A program made the position numbers and the translations under genes. Below are positions 22,933 to 34,000 of a stretch of 64,000 nucleotides of DNA, piece after piece. Below the pieces are notes generated by a model, which worked only from the letters and a program-made list of their open reading frames with translations, was not told where the DNA came from and did not search any database. The number at the start of each line of letters is the position of its first letter. The stretch's first letter is position 1. This stretch comes from Galeopsis tetrahit (taxonomy: Eukaryota; Streptophyta; Magnoliopsida; Lamiales; Lamiaceae): contig OY776120.1 of the NCBI GenBank assembly GCA_963675135.1, forward strand, positions 19,310,001 through 19,374,000, in the 5' to 3' direction.

Positions 22933-25896
22933 ATGGCGATTATCAATATTATCAGTGAATCTAATGAAGTTGCAGGAACTTTTGATTCTGATTTCTGGGT
23001 CAGAGAAAAGGGCATTTTTGTGGAAAATGCTGTATACTTCAATGGCCGACATAGTGCTGAAAACCAAGCGATTCTGACAATGTGTGAAGAATGCGGGCTG
23101 AGGAAATTCCTTGAATCATCTCCGATGAATGTGTTTGAACCAGAAGCGATGGAATTTTATTTGCAGCTTGAAGGTGATAACAATGGTGTCCATTCAATGC
23201 TCTCAGGGCACAAGGTAGCAATTACAAGAGAAATCCTTGAAGTCATGTTGGATTTACCTCAAGGCCCTGTAGATATTCTGACCTACAAAGCATGAGAAGA
23301 GAAAGAGTGTGTAGGCAGATGGTCGGGTGAAGAACCAGAGTCTCTAAGCCATCTTAAGAAGGATGTTCTTCCTACTGGTCTTCAATTTCTAATGGACATA
23401 GCTGGAAAATGCTTGTTAGGTCAACATCACAGTCAGGATGCACTAACAAATCTAAAAATACGAATCATGGCAGCAATCATTGACAGAGTGCAAGGTGATT
23501 GGCAAGGGTTTTTCTTAGAAAGACTGTTGAGTGAAAAAGAAAAGGTCTTGTTCGATGAGGATACAATGGAATTTTCGATTAAATCGAAGTTAGGGTTCGG
23601 AAACAAACTGAGTATTTTGTTGCCTCAATTAGTTGTCAAGAAGGCGTACTGGAGTAATCCCAATAAATTCCATCATGGAAAATTCTTGATGAAGAAGGAG
23701 TCTGTTCGATTTGAACAAGAACATCCTTTGGAGCAACCTCAAGAACCTGAAGCTCAAGAGTCTAGTGCTTCAATGTACAGATCTGATGATAATCAACCAG
23801 AGATAAGATCGAAAACGAGGCATGATCCGAGCAGTACTAGACCAAGAAGAGGAAGGTCTGCTACAGCTGCCTCAGAGCAATCAGTCCGGTTTATTGAGAC
23901 TGTGGTGCAAGAAAGCTCTGAAGAGCAAGAGGTTAGTAATTCAAGTCCTGTTGTTTTACATAAAAGAACCAAGGGTAGAACTGCTTCTAGACCTAGGAGG
24001 AGACTTGTTAATTCCTCTCCTACCCCTTTTAATTCTGATCCAAGCCCAATTGATCCCATTGACAACCAACCTTCATGTTCTGGAGAATCAGCTCACTACT
24101 TTCCAATATCTCAGAACACTCCTCATTCCTCTCCTCAGAACACTCCTATTTCAAGTCATCAAAACCAACCCACTCCACCTCATTCACCCACACAAGTTCA
24201 TGATCACTCTACTGAACATGAATTTGAGCCTTCTTCTGTACCAATTGAAATTTCATCATCCCCTGAACCTGAATATATAGCTCCTAAACCTGCTGGTTTA
24301 ATGGATTATCCTATCTGTGATAAAGAGGATCGAATTAGGATAGATTTGAGATTGGCTTTGTTGAAGCAGTTTCCTGGTTTAGATGAAAGCTCAGTTGAGT
24401 TTGAGAAACTTCTTAGGATTAGCACATGGGTGTATCTTAAGAGGAGTACCCTTAAAGAGAACCTAGCTGTTATGGAAGGTATGTGTGGTGCTTCAATCTT
24501 TGATGATTGGGAAGCAGAGCAGATGCTTGCAGCTGGTGTTAACTCATTTCTTGAGCTAGTAACCCCAGAGTCAGTAGTGCAACTTGTTGAAAGGTTGACA
24601 GGATTTAAATATTCTATGGAAAATGTTGCTACTGCTGCTGCAGATGAAAATGATGATGTTATTATGGAAAGTGAAGAGAAGGTTGTTGATGAAGTTGAGA
24701 AAGTTGTTGAAGAGGAAGTTATGGAAGTTGATGAAGCTGGTGACAATACAATAGAGGTGTTTGAGAACACTGTTGTACTTGAAGAGACAGAAGTTGTTGG
24801 AAATCAAGATTTGAATGCTGATGAACTAGAAAGCATCCCATTTCAGTCTGCTGAACCTGTCATTCCTGAAGATGTGCAGGAACAGATCAGAACAGTTCAT
24901 GTTGCAAAGGAATCTGACAATGCTAGCTTTGAAATGTTGAGAAAGCAGAATGCAGAGCTTCAAGCCAAGTTGGAAGCTGCTGTGACAATGTTTCAAGAAG
25001 CTACTGAGAGAATGAATAAGATGCATTCAGAAAATTCAGTTGAAAGAGTTATGGAGCATACAATGTCTAAAATCTATGATCTCCATAGACTTCAAGAAAA
25101 GAACCTATCTCAGGTGTTGCATGCAAAGTTGGAGCAACATATGACTCCCTTGAAAGAGTGGCATGATGAAGCCAAAAAGGGGGAAGACAGGATAAAAAGA
25201 GTAATGAAACAAACTCAATCACAACAAGCTCAACTAGTTGTGAGTCAAGATGAGTTGAAAGAAGAAATTGCCAGTTTGAATGAGAAAATCAAGATCAGGA
25301 AGCAACAGAAACAACAAGGTCAAGAAATTGTTGAGAAGAAGAAATCTGATGTTGCTGAAAGTTCTATTCAGAAGAAGAGGAAATTAATTTTGTCTGATGA
25401 AGAAGAACAAGAAGAAGATACTGGTAGAATTACCAGATCTAGAAGAAAATTGAAAATTGATGTGTCAAGTGAAGAAGCAGAATTGAAAAAGAAGAAAGAT
25501 AAGGATGTTAAGTTTTTGAAAACAAGATTTGATAATAGAGTTGCAGCTTTGAAAAGGAAAATGAAAGCTCAGAGAAAAGCTGAAGGAAAAGAGTTTGATA
25601 AAAAATTTCAAGATGAGAATTTTGTTGATTTTATTGTTCTGACTGAAAATATGGAATATTGGAAAAATCTGAAGAAGAAGTGGCAGATTGCAAACTTCAT
25701 TGTGAAGAAGTTTGGAGATCATCTGAACAAAGAAGCTGAATTTGCTGATTTTGAAGAGTTCATGTTGAACATAGATAAAGATTTTTGGGAAGATATAGCA
25801 CAAGTTGCTGCTCGTGCTGGAACAAGGATATTATGTCCTGAAGAACCAAGTTGGGAACCTCCAAGACTTGAGAATGGAGAACCTGATTACAAATAG
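22933..25896 (+). pseudogene. Extra ORF downstream of pol (plant transposon-protein-like domain plus coiled coil), one nonsense codon
   Basis: Starts MAIINIISESNEVAGTFDSD. The frame is interrupted once by TGA at 23293-23295 and then runs on in the same frame to 25896, about 987 codons in total. Residues 1-270 (GLRKFLESSPMNVFEPEAMEFY, later LPQGPVDIL and GLQFLMDIAGKCLLGQ) resemble the 'putative plant transposon protein' domain seen more clearly in the 57947-59857 ORF. The middle is Ser/Pro/Glu-rich and disordered. Residues about 590-760 are coiled coil. The C-terminal third is Lys/Glu-rich with basic nuclear-signal-like runs (KKKDKDVK, ALKRKMKAQRK). ORFs in this position are often called env-like in Sireviruses, but no signal peptide or membrane segment is visible. 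Function unknown. Confidence 0.7.
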
Positions 25897-26005
25897 ATTA
25901 ATAACATAATTGCTGAGATCATTAGAGAAGAAGGAATCACTGATCATTATAGACTACATACTTAACTACTGATTTATTAACATTTAAGTAGTTTTGGCTT
26001 CATCA

Positions 26006-26018
26006 AAAAGGGGGAAAT
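26006..26018 (+). other. Polypurine tract of the Sirevirus-like element
   Basis: AAAAAGGGGGAAAT immediately before the 3' LTR start at 26019. Confidence 0.9.
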
Positions 26019-27410
26019 TGTTGGGATATGAATCCTTTAAACAATGTTCTAGATAATGAAAGTATGTTTTGATGGCCAAAAGCAACTTAAAGTTGATAAT
26101 ATATGTGGTTCTAAGTCATCTTAACTGAGTCATATGAAATAAGTTTACTGATCTTAATGAGATATTGAAAACTGAGTTACTGATCTTATTGTGTTTACTG
26201 ATCTGATATATGAACTGTTAGGAACTAAGCTGATGTTTTGTATTGTATAGACAGCTTATAGTATAGGACTTAGATATACTCATCTATATATAGTTCAGTT
26301 GATGTATAGATAGGTTTTATATATGTAAAGTTGTATTTTATTGTATTCAGCATTGTAAAAGTTCAGAACAGTAAGTTTAGAACACTAGATTAGAAGAAGA
26401 TCAGAAGATTAATGAAGACTCAGAAGACTACTTCAGAATAAGAAGACTTCAAGAAGAGTTGAAGAGAAGCTTAGAAGAATTCTGAAGAAGTTAGAACAGT
26501 TTTGAGAACTGTGCGGACTGACTAAGAACAGTAAAAATCAGAACAGTAAGTTACTGTGCTGATTTGGTGAATTTGAAGAATAAGTTTGAAAAACTTATTT
26601 AAAGAGTAACTGAAGATATATTTCAAGATATGCTGACTTGGAATAAAAAGGAAGTTACAAAGTCGGTTACAAGAGGAAGTTACAAAAACAGTTTAGAGTT
26701 AGTTGAGAGTTAGTTCACAAACTGCTAACTGATATACTAAGTTCTATAAATACTGTGTGATCTCCTACTCCTAAGACTACTGAGAGACTACTGCTACTAC
26801 TGAACAATTACTGATCTTAGAGAAATCAAGAGCAAGTCTACAAGCAAGAACTCACAGAGTTAAGGAAATCAAATTAAGGAGAAGCCACTGAATTGAAGAG
26901 AAGAAATCAAAGGCTACTCAAAGAGAAGTTTTACTTTTCAGTTTTAAGTTTGTGTTTTGTAAACAAGTGTGCTAGACTTGTAGAATTACTAGTAGATCGA
27001 AGATACACTTGGAAGTGTAATCGATAAGATCATAGTCTTAATCTTGGGACTTTAAGCCACAAGAAACTCAAGAAGGAAGAGTAATAAAACATCACAACTG
27101 GGATTGTGAGAGTGGATGTAGACTTATTGGTCGAACCACTATAAAATTATGTGTTCTTTATTTTCTGTTTAATATTTGATTAATATTTGTTTAACCAAGA
27201 ACAGTAGAATTTACTAAGTAAAGATCTGATTAAAAGTTGAGTATAGAACTAAAACTGGAAGTACTGATCTGACTCAGTAAGAACAGTACTATTCAGAACA
27301 CTATTCCGCATTATAAACTCTGATATTTTGAAAGATTTTTGAAAGTCTATTCACCCCTCCCCTCTAGACTTTTTTAGCTTACTCAATCTTAACTCAACTT
27401 GGGACTAACA
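26019..27410 (+). repeat. 3' LTR of the Sirevirus-like element
   Basis: 1392 bp, same length as the 5' LTR with about 19-20 substitutions and no indels seen by eye. TATA box near 26743-26752. Followed by the target duplication TAATG. Confidence 0.95.
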
Positions 27411-27415
27411 TAATG

Positions 27416-28690
27416 CGGTCTTAGGGAGTGGTGTGCATATCCACCTCTACAAGTAGTCTAACACAGTGACCCATAGTATCCTGTAAGGTACGCTCATCAA
27501 TCTTCACTAGTGTACCGAGTGCAAACGTCATTGCCTCCAAAATCAAAAGATCTCAATAAACCATTGAGATATTTGAAATACGAACCCAGACTTGAGTCAA
27601 AGATGACCGGAAGGTGTTCGAATTTAAGTCGGGGGACCATTTTATGAGTTGTATGACCCCGGACTGCAACTGCCATGATCTAGTCTTGAAAATCCTTTCT
27701 CTGTCCTCCAAAGCAGAAAAGCTGATATTGAAAAAACCCTTACTCAGAGGAACAATTTTAAGGTCTGCAACTTGCCATAAGGACCGTAGTATCTCATGTA
27801 ATCTTACATTATCATATGACTTATCTCCTGACTAAATAATCACCCGTCCAATAACAGTGTTCTCATATAACGAGGCCCTCTTATGAAAGATATTTTTATC
27901 GATGTTAACCACCATAACATCACCATCCAAAATCGGCTTCATAGAATCTGGCATACTAATACGTGGTCGTAAGGGCCCCTGAATGGAGGTGGTTGTGGCC
28001 TATTGGGGCGCGTACCTGTGGGGGAATAAAGGACGATGCAGTGCTAGTATTCGAAGTAAAAGATCGAAATTCACTTTGATAATTGGACGTACCTTGTTGG
28101 TCGGAGGGATGAGGGTGAACACCCCGTCTGGCGTTGGTGACGCCAATCTACCTAGGGTTTAGAAGCATGATCAAGCATAGGGGCCTTTCCTCGTGATTTA
28201 TCCCTTGGATCTCTCGTGTGTGCAACAGCCGAGCGGCCAAGCCCTAAGCCGGCCATAGAAAGACCAGACCGCCCAAAGCCGAGGATGGTGCATGTGTGAC
28301 TTGACCAGCCGAATGTGCATTGTGCACGACAGCCTGTGGATAAAGGGAGGATGGAGCAAATCCAGTGGAAGAGGTGACAATTTCAGAATCAGAAACACGT
28401 GACTTACCCGATTTGCCGAAAAGGCAAAGGGAGTCGTCGTTTTCAGACAAGATAAAGCCAAGTTGCCTCGATGCAACAACAAGAGATGGTGCATCCACGG
28501 AAGAGACGGACGACATGGAACAATTAACATCAACGCCTGATGCAAAGACCTGTGAAGGAGATGACACAAATAGAACATCCTGAACAGATATAGGAGTATC
28601 ATGGGAATAAGAAATAAGCAACGTACCCGGTGGACCGGAAACGAGAGAAGACTCAATGTTCCCGACAATGTGTCCGTCAATCCGCAACAC
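27416..28690 (-). pseudogene. LINE ORF1-like protein, N-terminal part with DUF4283, split by copia element
   Basis: On the minus strand about 27960-27430 reads as a DUF4283 domain: GDKSYDNVRLHEILRSLWQV, LKIVPLSKGFFNISF, SWQLQSGVIQLIKWSPDLN, TQVWVRISNIS, then LVKIDERTLQDTMGHCVRLL. This order is typical of plant L1-type LINE ORF1 (or derived DUF4283 proteins). In-frame stops (before SGDK, after ISMVY and after MHTTP) show it is dead. An N-terminal fragment is open at 28244-28690. The zinc knuckle is on the other side of the copia insertion (12030-12166). No LINE endonuclease or RT was recognised. Confidence 0.72.
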
Positions 28691-28710
28691 AGTGGAAGCA
28701 TCCGCGCCAA

Positions 28711-29320
28711 AATAATAATTTCATTGCATTTTTTACACGAATTAATAAAACATCATTTATTGTGCATAAAATTGTGAATTTTACCTATAAAATTTTAAAT
28801 ATAATTATATTTAAATAATTTTGAAATTGAAAAACTTTCTTCCCAGGACCATCACTTTGAGAAGAGGGAATATGCATTATAATTCCTATTTCATAAATCC
28901 ATTACTCCTTTTATGTAATTAGACCTGAAAAATTCTCTTCCCACCTCTGCTCAAATTTGATATTGAGTTACCAACAAAAATTGTGAAATTTTTTACTCCC
29001 TTTATTTATTGTTTAAAGTCAGCTAATAATATCACACCTTACACCATCAACTAATTTCTGCCTGACCTCTATTTTGAACATAAGCAAAGATTGTTCATGC
29101 ATGGACGCCAAATGAAATGGCGTCCTATCCACGCTTATGAAACCCCTCTATTAAAAAAAAAAACTTAAAATGTTATGATAAAATAAGATAATGGAACTAA
29201 CAAGATGATGGGAATTATGCAACTGCTACTTAAACTTGCAGGAGTTTAAAATAAGATCTCATTTTAAATATATAATGGAAATCAGTTAAATTCATTTATT
29301 CCACTTTTTATATTTTACTT
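28711..29320. other. AT-rich intergenic sequence
   Basis: No coding or repeat structure that I can support. Confidence 0.6.
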
Positions 29321-29484
29321 AAAGCTTCGTCGTGTTAATTTATTAACGCGTGTCGATGTGGTGTATACCGAACGGAGATTCATTACTAAAAACAAACAAT
29401 TTAAAGCTTCGTTGTGTTAATTTATTACTGCGTGTTGTGTGGTGTATACCGAACGGAGATTCATTACTAAAAAACAAACAATTT
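29321..29484 (+). repeat. Tandem duplication, two 82-bp units
   Basis: AAAGCTTCGTCGTGTTAATT... (29321-29402) is repeated from 29403 with a few changes, each unit including GGTGTATACCGAACGGAGAT. Confidence 0.85.
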
Positions 29485-29813
29485 TTGTGTCGTGAGATCA
29501 GAGGAGTGGTCGCGTGGTCACGGAAGGCTCCCAAAATTTTAAGGGAAAAAAAACAAACACACACAACATTAACACCTAACATCTTATTTTGAATTAAATA
29601 AGACATTATTCTTAAAAATTTGATTAACATGGTCGTCACAGCTTATAAATTCTTGTGTGTGCACTTTAGATATGCGAGAGAAGCTTTTAGATATAAAAAC
29701 TCATCAAAATTAGACTCATCCTTTATTACATAGTTTAAACTATATTCCCTTGATTCCTCATCTGAGGATCCATAACTTTTAGATACAGATTTTAATGTAT
29801 GAATTATTTATTA

Positions 29814-30096
29814 CTCCCTCCGTCCCGGAGGAACTTGCACCCTTTGACCGGCACACATTTTAAGAAATGTGTAAGAAAAGGTGTAATGATTGATGTTTTG
29901 AAGGGTAGTTTTGTAAACTTTTATGAATAAAGTAAAGTAAAAAGTAGATTGAGTGTGGAAAAGTAATGGCATATGGGTAAATATGAGTATATTTCAAGGG
30001 TAAGGGTTGTGAAGATATTTCCTTTTATCGAGTGTGCAAATTGGTATGGGACATCTATATATGGAAAGTGTGCAAATTCTTGTGGGACGGAGGGAG
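29814..30096. mobile_element. Stowaway-like MITE
   Basis: Ends CTCCCTCCGTCCC and GGGACGGAGGGAG in inverted orientation with TA on both sides (29812-29813, 30097-30098); 283 bp. Confidence 0.85.
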
Positions 30097-30110
30097 TAGT
30101 ATTATGGAAT

Positions 30111-30756
30111 TAGAGATGTTTATCGGCTTGGCCCTGACTATATAGGGCCAGTTTTACAGGGTTACGGGTTAAAAGGGCTAGGGCCTTAACCGGTTCATAT
30201 TTAACGGTCCTACAATTGTTAGAACCTAACCCTAACCCTAGCGGACCACGGGCTAAACGGGCCACTAACGAGCTATAATATTTTTTTTTCTTTTAAAATT
30301 AAAGGTCCCAATTGGCTCGTCCAACAAAAAAATAAAATAAAAAAATATATACTTAGTTGATGATCAGTAAATGAGAAAATAAAAGTATAATTTAAACACA
30401 ATTTTAGAACTTGGTCCATAATATACCAAATAAATCTAAACAAATATCATAATATAATAAAAAATAGTAATAATGACTAATGAATGGTAATTAGTTGTTT
30501 AATGCTTATAGTTATGGCTATGGTCAAAATGGTCCAAAATATGTTTGCATGTTATTTATTAAAAAAAAAAAAAAAAAAGTAACAACTCGGGCTAGCGGAC
30601 TGACCCTGTAGACCTGCGGGCTGGCCCGATTTAGCCCGTGGGCTAACCGGTCCGGGTCAAAAAATGCACGGATTTAAACGGGCCTATAATTCATGAACCC
30701 TAACCCTACATTTTTCAGGGTTAAACGGGTCGGCCCGGCTCGGATAAACATCTCTA
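30111..30756. mobile_element. Non-autonomous hAT MITE, second family copy
   Basis: Ends TAGAGATGTTTATCGGCTTG and TAGAGATGTTTATCCGAGCC (minus strand) and the same AT-rich interior as the copy in gag. 8-bp target duplication TATGGAAT/TATGGAAC (30103-30110 and 30757-30764) with one mismatch, suggesting an older insertion than the nested copy. It lies about 320 bp beyond the stop of the PRUNE-like gene. Confidence 0.9.
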
Positions 30757-31077
30757 TATGGAACATAGGTAGTAAAGAATTTTTAACTTTATAAATAGTA
30801 AAGTTGCTTTTTAATGTAATATTGAAATATTTTGAAGGGATAATTAAAATGATCTTTTACTATTTTAAATATGAGTCAATGGGTCATCAAGTAAAGGACA
30901 CAAAATGACAAAATTGGTCATTAAGTAGAGGGACAGGGGAGTACTGTATACACAGCACTTTCAATTGGTTCAATGAATACCACTTACTATATATCATTTC
31001 AAGTAGGAGAATGAAAAGAGAAAAATCATCAACTGCAGAAAGACATAACATGTCTAATTTTGTGTGCATAGAGACAC

Positions 31078-34000
31078 CTATGATGAAGAAGAGTTGGACG
31101 CAGAAATATAATCTTCGAGGAGTTGTTCGATAGTCTTCCGCGATGTAACTTTGTCAACCTCGAACACTCTCATCTCGCCTTTCAGACCTGCACAAATAAC
31201 AACCTCGATAATCTTGCAGAACAAAGAATGGTTTTAAAACAACGTGAGATATCATTCGGATGATGATATGAAGAACACACTGACCTGATTGATGTACAAC
31301 TTTGAGAGGAAGCCGATGATGGGTTTCACTTGAATCCAGGAAGAGTAGCAGATTCTTCATAAGTTGAGAAGATTCGGCAGATATAAGAATTTCCCTCTAT
31401 TTGCATCACCAAAGAAAGAAGAAAAATGATCGGTAATGTCAATGTTCTTATTGCAATTGGATGGTTGTACATAATATGTTGTATCTTATAGAGAAAGCAT
31501 TGCAAAAAATATCTCATGGTGCAAAATTTAGTTATAAAATCAAGATTCTGTATTCCTGTAGGTGATGCTGAAGATTATCGTACGTGAAATATCAGGGATA
31601 AGTGTTGGATTCATACGGATTGATTACAAAGATGGTAAGGAATGTCGAAATGCATAACAGTCCTAACCTTGAATTTCTTCTGAAAATTATAATAACCCGA
31701 AACAACCAACAACAGGCCAAGTGCTTCCAGTTCTGCATTTCAGAACAGCAGTAAATGTTAGTAGATGCTTAAACCACATAAAAACAGAAGAGAAAAGGTA
31801 TTCTAGATGTATCTCACAAAATTATAAAATAAATGGAGCCCAAGTAATTTCATCCGTTTCTTTTGTACGTGTGTGTATATGTTGATGTTGGCACAGAAAA
31901 AACATTAGGGGTGCTATTGCAAAATCCTGGCAAAAAGGAAATAATTTTTGTAATTTAATTACTTTGAAAGTGTATGATTTCTTGAATTGAAGCTGAATCA
32001 TGAGACAACAGTTGTGCAATCGACATCCCAATTGAACTCATCCCGATACTGGGTATCTTTGATCCCAAACTGGTAGTATTTGGTTTACCTGTTTCATAAA
32101 AAAATCAGAACCAATGTGAATGCGTGATAGTAGAAGCCAGTCAAATATGGCCAATTTTGTGTTATTCTACACTTTGAGGTATAACATAATATAGTTAGAT
32201 ATGCAAGAAAATATTCTTCAGAAAATTATGACAGTAGAAGGATTGCCATGTGATGAGCACTAAATGTAAGATTCTCATCAATAATTCAATAAAAAATATG
32301 AATGATATTAATAAGACATAGAATTAGAATATCTGAAGCAATTAACAAGTTAAACGAGATAGCATTTCAAAAACCTGATATGGCCCATTTCTTGAATTCC
32401 TTCTGCAAAATATCTTTCACTTTAGGGTTGGATGAAGAAGAGGTTTTGTACTTCACTGACCGAAAAGGAAAATGAAAAGTTAACTCCAATAATGATGAAC
32501 TGATTAAAAAAGATTATATGTCTCACATATTTGGTGAAGTCCATTGAATCCAAATCGACCAGCTCCATTAATTAACAAGGTGGCTATGTATTTATCTTTC
32601 GTGCTACAATGTGTGCTTGATAGATTTCCACTATCCATAAGGATGCCTGCTAACTGCCAATTGGAGAAAATAAATGAGAAGCAGAAAATTTTATGTGATA
32701 AAAGACCAATAAGTCCAAAGCAAAAGCATACGCCACAGTTTTCAGTTAATAAAGTATCTCTAATAAGCTTAAGATTAATTGTATAATGAGTTCAAGATTC
32801 ATATAAGATGCAGAAAAGTTTATTGTCCATCTTTACTGTTTCCTTCTTGCACATGTGAATGAGAGGCTATTCAACCATTTTCTTATTGAGATAAAGAATA
32901 AACATAAAAAATCAGAGGCCTTACTTTCCATGCATCATATAAATTATGGAAACACAGTATAGAATTGCATTGAACAAAGTGAGCTCATCAACAAATCAAA
33001 TGAGGACACGTGGCAGTTGAGAGTTGATGACTCAGTACCAGAAGTCTACTGAATCCTTGCCCAGCCAATATCTCAGGTGAACCATTTGCAAACTTTTCAG
33101 CAATTACAGTACAGCATGATACTTCCTGAAATGGAAAATAGGTAGCATATTTATCAACTCATGAATATATATCAGACTGTACACAAAAAAAACAGAATAT
33201 GTTAACATATGCATAGCATATAGACGTAAAACATGATAATTTGGAACCGTAACAAATTTGGGATAAACCTTTGTGCAATGGAATACTTCGACTATTGCCT
33301 CTCTGAGTGTCTGTTCCAATAAGAAGGGTATGTTTGTCATTACCTTGGCAGAAAAACCAGCAAGTTGAAAGTGAAAAGTGCTTTACCTCTTGTTCAGATG
33401 GGGTCTTATCACAATTGATCAAGACCAGTTTGAGACAGCCAAACAGATTATAATAGGATAGGTCGATCTGGTAAATTGTCATAGGCAGGAAAAATTATAT
33501 TAGAGCTACAAACTACCAGATAAAATTCCCCAGATTCCCAAAGATTTACGTAAGTTGGATTACATTCATGATAGACCAATTTGTAGAGAAGCCCGCTTTA
33601 ATTATGATCAAATGAAAATGATAGAAAGGGCTAGTCCCAAAAGTACCTCATCAATAAAAATTAAGGATGAGAGATCAATATGGCATGAATCAAGTAGCCA
33701 GTGAACATCAGCATGTGAATCTAAATCAGCCCTCTTCATGTTGATTACAGGTACAGTACAAAATTGCTTGCTCTTTAGAGTCTCGTAAAGATAAAATGCG
33801 TACATGATGGATGATGCCACAGATCCCACATCTGCATAGTGTATGTTAGGTTTCCAAGTACACTTTGAAATTAGTCAGTTATTGCTATTGCTGGTTTACA
33901 TAAGAAAAACAAAGCAAGAATATTCGAGCTTTTCGTTTTATGGATCCTTGAACAAATTACAGTAAAGAAACAACATAGATATATTTTCAAATTTATTGTA

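Larger units (their letters stand above)
12172..27410 (+). mobile_element. Sirevirus-like Ty1/copia retrotransposon with extra ORF, 15.2 kb including two nested insertions
   Basis: Complete element: two LTRs of exactly 1392 bp, primer-binding site, gag, pol (integrase before RT, so copia order), a long spacer, an extra ORF, polypurine tract and 3' LTR. The flanking 5-bp target duplications TAATG (12167-12171 and 27411-27415) are identical. By eye the LTRs differ at about 19-20 positions (about 1.4%), so insertion was recent. A hAT MITE (14022-14634) and a solo LTR (16985-18528) inserted later; without them the element is about 13 kb. Gag, pol and the extra ORF each carry inactivating lesions. 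Large size, long LTRs and an additional 3' ORF are Sirevirus (SIRE/Maximus) traits. Confidence 0.92.

Noticed and set aside
23793..25803. Antisense ORFs opposite the extra ORF (e.g. 24306-24770, Ser-rich)
   Set aside because: They mirror acidic and Lys-rich codon runs of the sense strand; no independent motif.
29343..29639. 98-aa minus-strand ORF with an internal repeat (NESPFGIHHTTR / NESPFGIHHIDTR)
   Set aside because: The repeat comes from the 82-bp tandem DNA duplication; no other evidence of coding.
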